Shown here: positions 18,340 to 27,066 of the stretch, piece by piece
Position numbering within the stretch: position 1 is the first letter of the stretch
Layout of the letters: each line of letters starts with the position of its first letter
DNA from: Falsiruegeria litorea R37
Lineage (GTDB): Bacteria; Pseudomonadota; Alphaproteobacteria; Rhodobacterales; Rhodobacteraceae
Reading direction: 5' to 3'
Assembly (NCBI RefSeq): GCF_900172225.1
Contig: NZ_FWFO01000001.1
Coordinates: 930,001 to 994,000 of the forward strand
DNA: 64,000 bases
Position numbers and translations under genes: made by a program
Notes under the pieces: generated by a model
What the model saw: the letters and a program-made list of their open reading frames with translations, nothing else
Database searches by the model: none
Told to the model about the DNA's origin: nothing

Positions 18340-19425
18340 GACTCTGTTGCACAAAACCTCTGATGCCCGAGGCTCCCCTTTCCCCTGACGGCTTCATCCA
18401 ACGGCTTCTGTGACAGGGATGCCAATCGCGGTATAGCCGTTCATGACGGCGATGCGGAGCTGGACCTCCGCGACCTGTCGGTCAAAGTCTCGTGCCATGA
18501 GGCGCTGCCCCAGCAGTTTCATACAGTGCATCCGTTGACCGGCAGCGTTATGCGCAGCATGATCCCGAGAGGTTTCGTTTCGGCACGGCTTCGTCGGTGG
18601 TATCCGCTCCAGTTTCGCCAGATCGCTCGGCCAAGATATTTCGACGCCCGTAGAGCCTCGTTTCTGGCCCCCGCACCCGTGGTGACGGTCTTCCACGGCT
18701 TGGCATTTTTGCGAGGCGGAATGACAGCATTCGCCCCGTGGTCAGCGATGGCGTCGTGGCACTTGCGTGTATCATAGGTACTGCGGTAACGCTGCCGATC
18801 ACCTCCTCCTCCGGGATCTGGTTGAGCAAATCGGGCAGCACCGGCGCATCACCGATGTGGCTCCCGGTGATCTCGACGGCGCGGACTTCTAGGGTGTTCT
18901 CGTCAATTCCAAGATGGATTTTGCGCCAGGCCCGCCGCTTGGGCCCGCCATGCTTGCATGCGTTCCACTCGCCTTCACCCTCGGTCTTGATGTCGGTGCT
19001 ATCGATCAGGAGGTGTAGCGGGCCGTTGGAGCCACGATATGGGATGTCCACGGCCAGCGTCTTCTGGCGGCGCGAAAGCGTGCTGAAGTCAGGCACCTTC
19101 CAGTTCAGACCGATCAGGCGCAACAGTCTTTCGACGAACACGGTCGTCTGGCGCAGCGCCATGCCAAACAGCACCTTCATCGTCAGACAGGCTTGGTGGC
19201 GGTATCGCTGTAGGTCTGATGGCGGCCACGTCTGCCTGATGGCGCGGCATCCCAGTTCATCTCGGGGTCGAACCCGATCGAAAGCGAGCCACGGCGTTTG
19301 AGCGCTTCATTGTAGGCCGGCCAGTTCCTGGTCTTGTAGGTCGGAGGTGTGGGTCTGCTCATGCGCTCCAACTACCACGCTGGATTCACGACATGAATCC
19401 CGCACGGGATTTGTGCAACAGAGCC
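18340..19425 (-). mobile_element. IS5-family (IS903-like) insertion sequence, degenerate copy
   Basis: About 1.09 kb bounded by near-identical terminal inverted repeats: gactctgttgcacaaa at the left and ggctctgttgcacaaa (read inward) at the right end. Its single transposase gene runs on the minus strand and is frameshifted. No clear target duplication remains. A truncated relative in opposite orientation begins at 26066. The right end abuts a 5'-truncated RTX protein gene, so this insertion or a later deletion at it removed the start of that gene. Confidence 0.88.
18394..19371 (-). pseudogene. Frameshifted IS5-family transposase
   Basis: The transposase reads in three pieces. The N-terminal part (RPTPPTYKTRNWPAYNEAL) ends at a stop near 19183. 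The middle part carries the DDE block LLIDSTDIK with RRAWRKIHLGID and HIGDAPVLPDLL. The C-terminal part, in a third frame, ends RIAVMNGYTAIGIPV. Comparison with the copy at 26129 places the first frameshift just before MKVLFGMALRQ (one base missing) and a second after GSVTA. It therefore cannot make a full-length enzyme. Confidence 0.85.
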
Positions 19426-19856
19426 GATCACGCCTGGGTCGGATCGATGCTGATTGGGTCTCGCGCCACCCCAGCTATGCGACGGCAAACGTGGGTAACC
19501 CCACGGACGCGCTGCACGGAACGGATGGCAACGACATCATTCGGGCAACCAAAGTCGCAGATTGGGTTTATGGCGGCAGCGGAGACGACCTGATCGACGG
19601 AAATGAAGGCAACGATAATCTTTTCGGCGAAGCAGGAAGTGACACTTTCGAATTCGCGACAGGAGACGGCACCGACCAGATTCGAGACTATTCTTCAGTA
19701 GCCGGTGTGATACAATTTATTGGTCTTCGATTCGCGGATATTTCAACTTCGCAAGTGGGGGGCAACATTCAGATCGACTACGGGAGCGGTGATCGTTTGT
19801 TGATCGACAACGCGCAGGTCACCGATTTCAGCGAGGCTGAGTTCCAATTTGTCTAA
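19426..19856 (+). pseudogene. RTX (hemolysin-type calcium-binding) protein, 5' end removed by the IS
   Basis: The frame is open straight out of the IS end and gives about 140 residues. It contains glycine-rich nonapeptide repeats (LHGTDGNDII, VYGGSGDDLIDGNEGNDNL in part, FGEAGSDTFEFATGDG), followed by DQIRDYSS and a hydrophobic-acidic tail ending EFQFV. This is the usual calcium-binding and uncleaved secretion-signal end of a type I-secreted protein. No start codon or catalytic domain remains. It lies 95 bp before the secretion genes that presumably exported it. Confidence 0.8.
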
Positions 19857-19951
19857 TCCTTCTATGCTGATGTCTTTCCACTGATAATCTTCATTGCGAC
19901 CCTAACTGCAGGGCCGCAACACCTGCGAACAAGCAAAGAAAAAGAAATCCC

Positions 19952-21688
19952 GTGTCTTCTCTATCTCCTGATCACAGTCAAATTCAGTTGCTAAAATCAG
20001 CGCGGACATCGGGGGCTAATCTGATTGCCGCTGTGTTCGTATTCAGCATCTTCGTCAACCTGCTGATGCTGACAGGACCGTTGTTCATGCTTCAAGTGTA
20101 TGATCGGGTTTTGACTTCCAGATCCGAAGAAACGCTGGCGGCGCTTTTCTTGTTGGTTGGCATTTTGTATCTGCTTATGGCGCTTTTGGATTACGCACGT
20201 GGTCGGATCATGGCGCGCTATGGGGCCAACTTTCAAACTGCGCTTGACCGGACGGTGTTTGAAGCGAGGTTGGCCAGAGTATCGGGCGGCACTGAAAACA
20301 AGAGTGCTGGCCGGAACGACCTTGAAACGATCCAGATGTTCACTGCATCACCTGTTTTCCTAGCAATCTTCGACATGCTTTGGTCGCCTGTGTTCTTGAT
20401 TGCGATCTTTATTCTGCACCCCATGTTGGGGTGGGCCGCCTGTGCCGGTGCGGCTGTCCTGGTCGTCATTGCGGTGCTGAACCAGATCATCACGGCACAA
20501 AAGGTGCATCGTGCTCTGGCTGCTGCGCATCAAGCTCAGGATCTGTCGTCGCACGTTCAAAACGCCCGTGAAGTCGTGCAAAGTCAGGGCATGCGAAACG
20601 CTGTTTCCGAGCGGTGGTTGCAGAAGCAGGCAGCTGCCTTGGACGATCGTATCAGTTCCGCCGACTGGACTGGCAGTTTCGCTTCGGCCACCAAAGCATT
20701 TCGGCTGCTCCTGCAATCCGCAATGCTGGCTGTTGGTGCGTACTATGTTTTGCAAGGAGAGTTGACCGCAGGCGCAATGATCGCCTCTTCAATTCTGTTG
20801 GGACGCGCCCTTGCTCCGATCGAGCAAAGTCTGGGGCAGTGGCAGACGGTCCAACGGGCTCGCAATGCCTGGAATTCTTTGGTAGACCTTCTGTCCTCAA
20901 CCCCAAAGCCTACACCCGTCACCCCGCTACCCCGCCCCGAAGCCAGTGTTCAGGTTCGGAAACTGATCGTCGTTCCTCCGGGCGCATCTAGTCCGACCCT
21001 CAAGAGTTTGAATTTTGCAGTAAAACCCGGTCAGGCGCTTGGCGTGATTGGTCGAAGTGGGTCCGGCAAATCCTCGTTGGCCAAGGCCTTGCTCGGCATC
21101 TGGCCTGTTGCCAGTGGAGAGGTTCGGTTGGGCGGAGCTGAGCTTTCACAATACGATCCGGATCATTTGGGACGCCATGTCGGCTATCTTCCGCAAAATG
21201 TGGTTTTATTACCAGGTACCGTGGCAGAAAACATCGCGCGCATGGCCCAAGACGTAGCTGGAGATGCAGTGGTTGCTGCCGCGAAGCGAGCGAATGCCCA
21301 CGACATGATCCTGACCCTGCCTGACGGCTACGACACCTTGCTCGACGGCGATCAAAGCCGTCTGTCCGGTGGGCAACGGCAACGCGTCGCCCTGGCGCGT
21401 GCATTGTTCGGAGATCCTGTTCTTCTCATTCTGGATGAGCCAAATTCGGCCTTGGACGCCGAAGGATCGAAAGCCTTGAACCGCACTATCAAAGAATTCA
21501 AGATCGAAAACAAAGCTGTCATCATCATGTCCCACCGTCCGCAGGCCATCGCTGAATGTGACACTCTTGTGGTGCTGGATCAGGGCACTGTCGTGTCCTA
21601 CGGCCCACGGGATGAGGTGATGAAAGCACAATTGAAGAACGTAGAAACCCTCCAGCGAAATTTCTCGAACCAGGCGACCGCGCAGTGA
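19952..21688 (+). CDS. Type I secretion system permease/ATPase (PrtD-like)
   Basis: A 578-residue inner-membrane exporter. Residues ~25-310 form an ABC transmembrane domain with about six segments (FVNLLMLTGPLFMLQVYDRV is a family hallmark). Residues ~330-560 are the ATPase with Walker A GRSGSGKSS, signature LSGGQRQR and Walker B LLILDEPNSALD. There is no N-terminal C39 peptidase, as expected for exporters of RTX proteins. It starts with GTG and overlaps the adaptor gene by 4 bp. The adjacent RTX substrate gene is broken, so its present cargo is unknown. Confidence 0.93.
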   Translation: MSSLSPDHSQIQLLKSARTSGANLIAAVFVFSIFVNLLMLTGPLFMLQVYDRVLTSRSEETLAALFLLVGILYLLMALLDYARGRIMARYGANFQTALDRTVFEARLARVSGGTENKSAGRNDLETIQMFTASPVFLAIFDMLWSPVFLIAIFILHPMLGWAACAGAAVLVVIAVLNQIITAQKVHRALAAAHQAQDLSSHVQNAREVVQSQGMRNAVSERWLQKQAAALDDRISSADWTGSFASATKAFRLLLQSAMLAVGAYYVLQGELTAGAMIASSILLGRALAPIEQSLGQWQTVQRARNAWNSLVDLLSSTPKPTPVTPLPRPEASVQVRKLIVVPPGASSPTLKSLNFAVKPGQALGVIGRSGSGKSSLAKALLGIWPVASGEVRLGGAELSQYDPDHLGRHVGYLPQNVVLLPGTVAENIARMAQDVAGDAVVAAAKRANAHDMILTLPDGYDTLLDGDQSRLSGGQRQRVALARALFGDPVLLILDEPNSALDAEGSKALNRTIKEFKIENKAVIIMSHRPQAIAECDTLVVLDQGTVVSYGPRDEVMKAQLKNVETLQRNFSNQATAQ

Positions 21689-22989
21689 ATACAAAACCAC
21701 CAATCCGCAGACGCGCAACCATGCCAATGATCGTTGGGTTTTCTGCACTAACGCTGCTTGTGGGGGGATTAGGGGCTTGGGCCACGACAACGCGGTTGGC
21801 GGGGGCCGTTGTGGTCACTGGAAAGATCGAGGTTGAAACCAACCGGCAGGTTATCCAGCATCCTGAGGGCGGTATTGTGGGCGAAATCCTGGCAAAGGAC
21901 GGCGCACAGGTCGAGGCCGGGCAGATCGTTCTGCGCTTTGATGACACTTTGCTAAGGCTCGAGCTTGCCATCATCGAAGGGCAGCTGACCGAGCTAGCCG
22001 CGCGCAAGGCTCGTCTGGTTGCCGAGCGGGACGAAACGGGTGATATCGCTTTTGAGGAAAAATTCGTTGAAGCAAGCAAGAGCGATCATGAAGTGGCCGA
22101 GCAACTTGCCGGTCAACGCAATCTTTTTGAGGCGCGCCTGCGCACGACAAATCAACAGATTGACCAGTTGAACGAACAGATCCAGCAGCACAACGCCGCG
22201 ATTACCGGCGTCGAGGCTCAACTGACAGCGCTACGCACGCAGTTAGACCTGATCAAGGACGAGTTGGACGACCAGAGCGCCCTGCTGGCCAAAGGTCTTA
22301 CTCAGAATAGTCGCGTGTCAGCGCTCCAGCGTGAGCAGGCATCATTGGCCGGTCGGATCGGTGAGCTTGTGGCGAACATCGCGCAAACAAAGGGGCAAAT
22401 CGCCTCGATCAAGATCGAGGTGCTCCGCCTTAGGGCAAGCCGCCGTGAAGAGGCAATCTCGACTCTGCGTGACCAGCAGTTCCAGCAGATCGAATTGGTC
22501 GAACGAAAGCTGGCCTTGAGCGAGCGACTGAACCGCTTGAATGTGCAAAGCCCGGTCAGCGGGTTGATCTACGGCAGCGAGGTCTTCGCCGAACGCTCTG
22601 TGGTCCAACCCGGAGCGCCGATAATGTATGTCATCCCCCAAGATCAACCGCTGGTTATTGTCGGACGAGTCGAACCCATCCATATCGACCAGGTATTCCG
22701 CGGCCAACCTGCGGGCTTGCGGTTTTCCGCCTTTGAACAACGCACGACACCGGAACTGTCAGGCAATGTCGTGGGTGTCTCGGCCGATGCATTGGTGGAT
22801 GAGGTGACGGGGCAAACTTATTATCGGGTCGAGGTGCTGCCTGGCGAGGGTGAGCTGAGCAAACTGGGCGATAACACCCTGCTGCCCGGCATGCCCGTCG
22901 AAGTATTCATCAAGACCGACGAACGCACACCGCTGAGCTATCTGACCAAACCGTTCACCGACTATTTCAACAGGGCAATGCGGGGGTAA
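21685..22989 (+). CDS. Type I secretion membrane fusion protein (HlyD/PrtE family)
   Basis: A 434-residue adaptor with one N-terminal transmembrane segment (~residues 12-32, VGFSALTLLVGGLGAWATT). A lipoyl-like half (QVIQHPEGGIVGEILAKDGA) is followed by long coiled-coil helices (~residues 95-280, rich in Q/E/L heptads) and the C-terminal HlyD signature region SPVSGLIYG plus VEVLPGEGELSK. It bridges the inner-membrane ATPase and an outer-membrane TolC-type channel, which is not encoded here. The GTG start overlaps the stop of the ATPase gene (GTGA). Confidence 0.93.
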   Translation: MNTKPPIRRRATMPMIVGFSALTLLVGGLGAWATTTRLAGAVVVTGKIEVETNRQVIQHPEGGIVGEILAKDGAQVEAGQIVLRFDDTLLRLELAIIEGQLTELAARKARLVAERDETGDIAFEEKFVEASKSDHEVAEQLAGQRNLFEARLRTTNQQIDQLNEQIQQHNAAITGVEAQLTALRTQLDLIKDELDDQSALLAKGLTQNSRVSALQREQASLAGRIGELVANIAQTKGQIASIKIEVLRLRASRREEAISTLRDQQFQQIELVERKLALSERLNRLNVQSPVSGLIYGSEVFAERSVVQPGAPIMYVIPQDQPLVIVGRVEPIHIDQVFRGQPAGLRFSAFEQRTTPELSGNVVGVSADALVDEVTGQTYYRVEVLPGEGELSKLGDNTLLPGMPVEVFIKTDERTPLSYLTKPFTDYFNRAMRG

Positions 22990-23037
22990 TCATGAGAAGT
23001 TTGGAGCGTTATTCAGAATTACACCAAGAATGCAGTA

Positions 23038-23868
23038 GGGTCAGGACCCATTGATTTCGATCGAGCGTCGTGATTCACCGCAGGAAAACAAGGCGGTGAC
23101 ATGTCTGATCTTTTCTGGCTCACCGATGCGCAGATGGCGCGTTTGGAGCCCTATTTCCCGAAGTCTCAGGGAAAGCCGCGCGTTGATGATCGGCGGGTGT
23201 TGAGCGGGATTATCTTCATCAATCGCAATGGGTCGCGGTGGCGTGATGCTCGCAAGGAATATGGCCCTCACAAGACGCTTTACAACCGTTGGAAGCGCTG
23301 GAGTGACAAGGACATCTTTGCCCAGATGATGGCGGGCCTGGCGGCCGAGCGCGGGGAAGAGAAGACCCTGATGATTGACGTAACATATCTAAAGGCCCAC
23401 CGAACAGCGACCAGCATGGTTGTCAAAAAGGGGGGCGTGGACGCCTTATTGGCCGAACCAAAGGGGGCATGAACACAAAGTTGCATGCCATCTGCGACAG
23501 CCAGGGCCGCCCGCTCAACCTGTTCGTAACCGCCGGTCAGGTCAGCGATTACATCGGGGCGCGGGCGCTATTAAGCAGCCTGCCAAAAGTCGAGTGGTTG
23601 CTGGGCGACCGTGGCTATGATGCTGATTGGTTCAGAGAAGCGTTGAAAGACAAAGGGATACACGCGTGTAGCCCTGGTCGAAAGCAACGCAAAACAGCCA
23701 TCCGTTACGATAAACGTCGGTACAAACGCCGCAATCGGATCGAGATCATGTTCGGCAGGCTGAAGGATTGGCGGCGTGTCGCGACGCGATATGACCGCTG
23801 TCCAAGAGTCTTCCTCTCCGCGATCGCCTTGGCAGCGCTCGTAATTTACTGGCTATGAGTCTTGACCC
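23038..23868 (+). mobile_element. IS5-family IS427-type insertion sequence, apparently complete
   Basis: An 831-bp element with inverted ends (gggtcaggacccat at the left; gggtcaagactcat read inward at the right), flanked on both sides by TA (23036-23037 and 23869-23870). This fits the short TA-type target duplication of the IS427 group. It holds a two-frame transposase with a plausible programmed frameshift. Both ends and the duplication are preserved, so the insertion looks recent. Confidence 0.88.
23101..23858 (+). CDS. IS427-type transposase in two frames
   Basis: The first frame (23101-23472, 123 residues) carries the N-terminal helix-turn-helix domain (FWLTDAQMARLEPYFPKS) and the first catalytic Asp in MIDVTYLKAHRTA. 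The second (-1) frame runs to 23858 and is open across the overlap as GRLIGRTKGGMNTKLHAICD, then LLGDRGYDADWF with the second Asp and RYKRRNRIEIMFGRLK with the catalytic Glu. The run aaaaagggggg at about 23424-23434 lies in the overlap and would allow a -1 slip joining both halves. This is the normal layout for the group, so the gene is treated as functional. Confidence 0.85.
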
Positions 23869-24069
23869 TAGCAGTCCGTGCCGAATGTGGTTTGCAGTCA
23901 ATTACTTGGACTTGCCAGGCTGTTTCGCTCTCCGTCAGTTCATCGCAATCAAGCTCACACATATTAGCCCCCATGTGGCACCCAGCCCAGCGAGCGAGCG
24001 CCAGATGGCCACCTGTTAACCCGGCTTTGGCACCTTCGATTTGTCTCAAATTTGCAGGGGGTGTTGGCA

Positions 24070-24758
24070 GTGACGTATGAATTCCGAGGAGCTTCGTTGG
24101 TTGATGCAGTTCAGCAGGCCGTAGCTCGCAACGCGCCAGCCATTGAACTGAAGAAGCTCAACAAAGCACCACACAAGTTCGACTTTGCAGCCCGCGCCCG
24201 TCTTGGCAGCGCTTTGTTTGTTGGCGAAGGCAATTTTAGCTTTGCGTTGGCTTTGGCACGTTTGAAGGGGGGGCGCCTTCATCTATTCTTGCCACTGCAT
24301 ACGAGGATGAAGTTGATCTGGGCGATACCGCTTGTGACAACGCCGCGAAATTGCTGAAACTTGGCGCGCAGATCAAAACGGGGGTTGATGCAACTTGTTT
24401 GTCGAAGACCATCGGGCAGCGTCGGTTTCGCACTATCATCTTTCAGTTTCCAAATGTCGCCTCGCGCGAAGCGCTCTACGGCCAAAATCCAAATCATGTA
24501 CTCGTCACGCGCTTTCTGAAAAGCAGCCGCGCCCACCTGAAATCCGGTGACCTCGTCGTCATCTCAACGGTGGATAGCCCATTCTATGAGGGCGCGTTCA
24601 AGATGGATGACGCAGCCAAGAAAGCTGGCTTCGCAGGGCCAGACATCTATACTTTCAACCCCAAAGACTATCCGGCCTATTCTCACCAGAACACGGCTGA
24701 TGAGGAGGCAGCGATACATGAGCACACAGCTTTCGCAACTTTCGTTTTTTCAGCCTGA
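24070..24758 (+). pseudogene. BMT5-like (DUF2431) methyltransferase domain gene, frameshifted at a G tract
   Basis: The first part (from GTG 24070, preceded by a ggggg site) leads to the SAM-binding motif SALFVGEGNFSFALALARL, the hallmark of the BMT5-like family whose yeast member methylates uridine N3 of 25S rRNA. At a run of seven G (24267-24273) the homology moves to the -1 frame. It continues ILATAYEDEVDL, AAKLLKLGAQIKTGVDAT, FRTIIFQFPNVA and LVTRFLKSS, all matching the family in order. One more G would restore a single frame of about 230 codons. A sequencing error, a phase-variable tract, slippage and a true null mutation all remain possible. It overlaps the following dioxygenase gene by 41 bp. 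Confidence 0.75.
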
Positions 24759-25254
24759 TCTGCCTTCGGGCTTAAAGTACCGGCCCGACTCCGTTTCAGG
24801 TGAAGAAGCCGATTATCTGGTAAACAAGATTGATGCACAGCCTTGGCGCAGCGATCTGAAACGGCGCGTGCAGCACTACGGCTATCGCTATGACTACAAA
24901 GTAAGACAAGCTCGGGAAGAAGACTATCTCGGGTCGGTCCCAGATCAGGTCATTGTGAACGAGTACATGCCGGGTCAGGGAATATCTGCACATGTGGATT
25001 GCAGACCGTGTTTTGGAGATGTGATCGCATCGTTAAGCCTGCTTTCGTCCTGCGTCATGCGCTTGGAAAACTTGAAAATCAGCCAACAGATCGATCTGAC
25101 ACTTGAGCCTGGGAGCCTTTGGGTGCTTTCAGGTGAGGCGCGTCATGTCTGGACCCATGCCATTCCTGCACGCAAAAGCGATATCGTAAATGGGCAGAAA
25201 CACCCCCGATCCCGGCGTTTGTCACTCACCTTCAGAGAAATGCGTTTTGCGTAA
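24718..25254 (+). CDS. AlkB-family 2-oxoglutarate/Fe(II) dioxygenase, ALKBH8-like
   Basis: A 178-residue oxygenase. The iron ligands fit His92 and Asp94 in GISAHVD and His147 in HVWTHAI; Arg residues near 166-173 (RRLSLTFR) fit 2-oxoglutarate binding. The block VNEYMPGQGISAHVD followed by ASLSLLSSCVM and LSGEARHVWTHAIPARK resembles eukaryotic ALKBH8 more than the DNA-repair enzyme AlkB, as judged from memory. The start at 24718 has a strong gaggagg site inside the preceding methyltransferase gene. The overlap suggests a joint role in nucleic-acid methylation and oxidation, with RNA favoured. It has no other partner here. Confidence 0.88.
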   Translation: MSTQLSQLSFFQPDLPSGLKYRPDSVSGEEADYLVNKIDAQPWRSDLKRRVQHYGYRYDYKVRQAREEDYLGSVPDQVIVNEYMPGQGISAHVDCRPCFGDVIASLSLLSSCVMRLENLKISQQIDLTLEPGSLWVLSGEARHVWTHAIPARKSDIVNGQKHPRSRRLSLTFREMRFA

Positions 25255-25329
25255 TCTTTTCGTGACCAGTCAGACTGTCACCGGGCGCTGCATAGTTTTC
25301 CAAACCATACCCTGACACGCGGATTCTGG

Positions 25330-25605
25330 GTGTCTTACGATGTCCGCATAAAACAGATGCTGACAACAAAATCACTCGACGCGATGCACCTTGCAACCTC
25401 GAAACGGTACGAAGTGCGTGACCAGAAAATATCCGGCCTGCATGTGCGTGTGTCGACCACAGGTGCCAAGGTGTTCTACACGATGGTCCGCCCGAACGGT
25501 TCATGTAGACGCGTCAAAATCGGCCCTTATCCTGTGGTCTCCCTTGCCGACGCCAGACGCAAAGCGATGGGAATCGCGCGTGACGTTGAGTTGGGCGAAT
25601 TCGAC
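25330..25605 (+). pseudogene. Tyrosine integrase, N-terminal fragment
   Basis: About 90 codons match the N-terminal Arm-DNA-binding domain (DUF4102 type) of tyrosine recombinases: RYEVRDQKISGLHVRVS, then KVFYTMVRPNG and GPYPVVSLADARRKA. The likely start is the ATG at 25357 or the GTG at 25330. Integrase homology stops near 25605, where the strand-reversed remnant of another gene begins; the core-binding and catalytic domains are missing. It is a relic of an integrative element close to tRNA-Phe. Confidence 0.78.
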
Positions 25606-26065
25606 AATGCGGCGTGCATGAGGGACGACACCAAAAGTCCACCGTGCACATTGGCAATGTCCGCGTCGAGCTGTCCTTTTGCGAGATTGACGATCAGGAT
25701 CTGTCTGCTGTCCATGATCTGACGAAACCGCAGAGGCTGTCTGGGCTCGCAGAGCGCCGTGCGCCCAATCGGGTGAGACAGAAAGGCACCCAGCTTGTAG
25801 GCAATGGGAGCCAGACCAACGGCTGCGTTCTTGTAGTTCATGGCTGGGTATTCTTTCGTCCAGGCCTGCCGCACTTGCGGATCTTGCACCTGCGCTAGCA
25901 CCTCGGATCGAAACTCCTTTTCCAGAAACAGTCGAAGGATGTCCCGACGATCGGTGTGCGGGGGGTATCGAGCAGTGCCAGAATGGCATAGTGCAACAGA
26001 TGCTCCATGCGCACACCCCAGGCATCGGCCCATTGCTTGCGCAGCGCTTCGATCAATCCAGAAGC
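25606..26065 (-). pseudogene. Fragment of a HerA/TraD-like conjugation-type ATPase
   Basis: The minus strand encodes, next to the IS end, MEHLLHYAILALLDTP and then, after a frameshift near 25945, ILRLFLEKEFRSEVLA followed by GLAPIAYKLGAFLSHP and the Walker-B-like strand ILIVNLAKGQLDADIAN. This pattern is typical of HerA- or TraD-type ATPases of mobile elements. The fragment lacks both ends: it is cut by the IS copy at 26066 and fused to the integrase fragment at about 25605. It is non-functional. Confidence 0.65.
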
Positions 26066-26728
26066 GGCTCTGTTGCACGAATCGCGTGAGGGATTCATCT
26101 TGTGAATCCAGCGTGGTAGCTGGGATGGATGAGCAGACCTACACCCCCAACCTACAGGACCAAGAACTGGCCAGCCTATAACGAAGCGCTCAAGCGCCGG
26201 GGTTTGCTGACGATCTGGTTCGATCCTGAGATGAGCTGGGATGGCGCGCCGACATGCAGGCGTGGCCGCCAGCAAAGCTACAGCGACGCCGCTATACAGA
26301 CGTGCCTTTCGATGAAGGTGCTGTTCGGGATGGCGCTCCGGCAGACAGCCGGGTTCGTCGAAAGTCTGCTGCGACTGGCTGGCCTCGACTGGACGGTGCC
26401 CGACTTCAGCACGCTGTCGCGCCGCCAGAAGACGCTGGCCGTCAATATCCCCTATCGCGGCTCCAAGGGTCCGTTGCACCTGCTAATCGACAGCACCGGC
26501 ATCGAGGGCGAAGGCGAATGGCACGCCCGCAAGCATGGCGGCCCGAAACGTCGCGTCTGGCGCAAGATCCACCTCGGGATTGACGAGGAAACGCTGGAGA
26601 TCCGGGCTGTTGAGATCACCGGGAGCCACATTGGCGATGCACCGGTTTTACCCGACCTGCTTGGCCAGATCCCGGCGGACCAGGAAATCGGCAGCGTCAC
26701 GGCAGATGGGGCATACGACACACGCAAA
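26066..26728 (+). mobile_element. IS5-family (IS903-like) copy, 3' end deleted at tRNA-Phe
   Basis: The left terminal repeat ggctctgttgcac begins at 26066 and the element matches the copy at 18340-19425 in opposite orientation. Similarity stops at about 26728, the base before the encoded CCA of tRNA-Phe. The last ~400 bp and the right terminal repeat are missing, so it cannot move by itself. Confidence 0.85.
26129..26728 (+). pseudogene. Truncated IS5-family transposase
   Basis: Two hundred codons of uninterrupted transposase: N-terminal RPTPPTYRTKNWPAYNEAL, the first catalytic Asp in LLIDSTGIEGEGEW, RRVWRKIHLGID, and GDAPVLPDLLGQIP with the second Asp region GSVTADGAYDTRK. After TRK the frame runs into the tRNA gene, so the C-terminal third with the catalytic Glu is lost. 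Unlike the copy at 18394-19371, this one has no frameshift in the part that remains. Confidence 0.85.
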
Positions 26729-26803
26729 TGGTGCCCGGGGGCGGAATCGAACCACCGACACGAGGATTTTCAATCCACTGCTCTACCCCTGAGCTACCCG
26801 GGC
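26729..26803 (-). tRNA. tRNA-Phe (anticodon GAA)
   Basis: The minus strand gives a 72-nt tRNA plus encoded CCA (26729-26731). It has acceptor gcccggg/cccgggc, D arm tagctcaggggtagagc, anticodon loop ttgaaaa (GAA, decoding UUC), and T arm ggtggttcgattccgcc. One T-T mismatch occurs in the anticodon stem. Its 3' end is the exact boundary of the accessory segment, as expected if an integrative element once used it as attachment site. Confidence 0.93.
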
Positions 26804-26883
26804 ACGGGAACGACGTTTGTCGTTGGGTGGGGGCCTTCTATGACGTGCCAAGGGCAGTGTCCAGAGGCTTTTTCAGGTTTTTT

Positions 26884-27066
26884 TTAATGCGGACGGTTTG
26901 GGGCTTTTTCTTCTGTGGAAACATCCACATCCATGTCTTCGGGGGCTTGGGATGGCAGCGCATATGACCCGTTCAGCCATTTGGCCAGGTCAAGGTCCGC
27001 ACAGCGTTTAGAGCAGAAAGGGCGGTACTTTTGCGCCGTCTCGGCTTCACAAACCGGGCAACTCAT
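26884..27066 (-). CDS. yacG: DNA gyrase inhibitor YacG (zinc-binding)
   Basis: A 60-residue protein with the YacG zinc site: Cys3 and Cys6 in SCPVCE, then Cys18 and Cys22 in FCSKRCADLDLAKWL, and the conserved WLNGSYALP. YacG binds GyrB and inhibits gyrase in E. coli. The start overlaps the 3' end of the RNase gene by four bases. The acidic tail (EDMDVDVSTEEK) is variable in the family. It is followed by tRNA-Phe on the same strand. Confidence 0.93.
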   Translation of the reverse strand: MSCPVCEAETAQKYRPFCSKRCADLDLAKWLNGSYALPSQAPEDMDVDVSTEEKAPNRPH

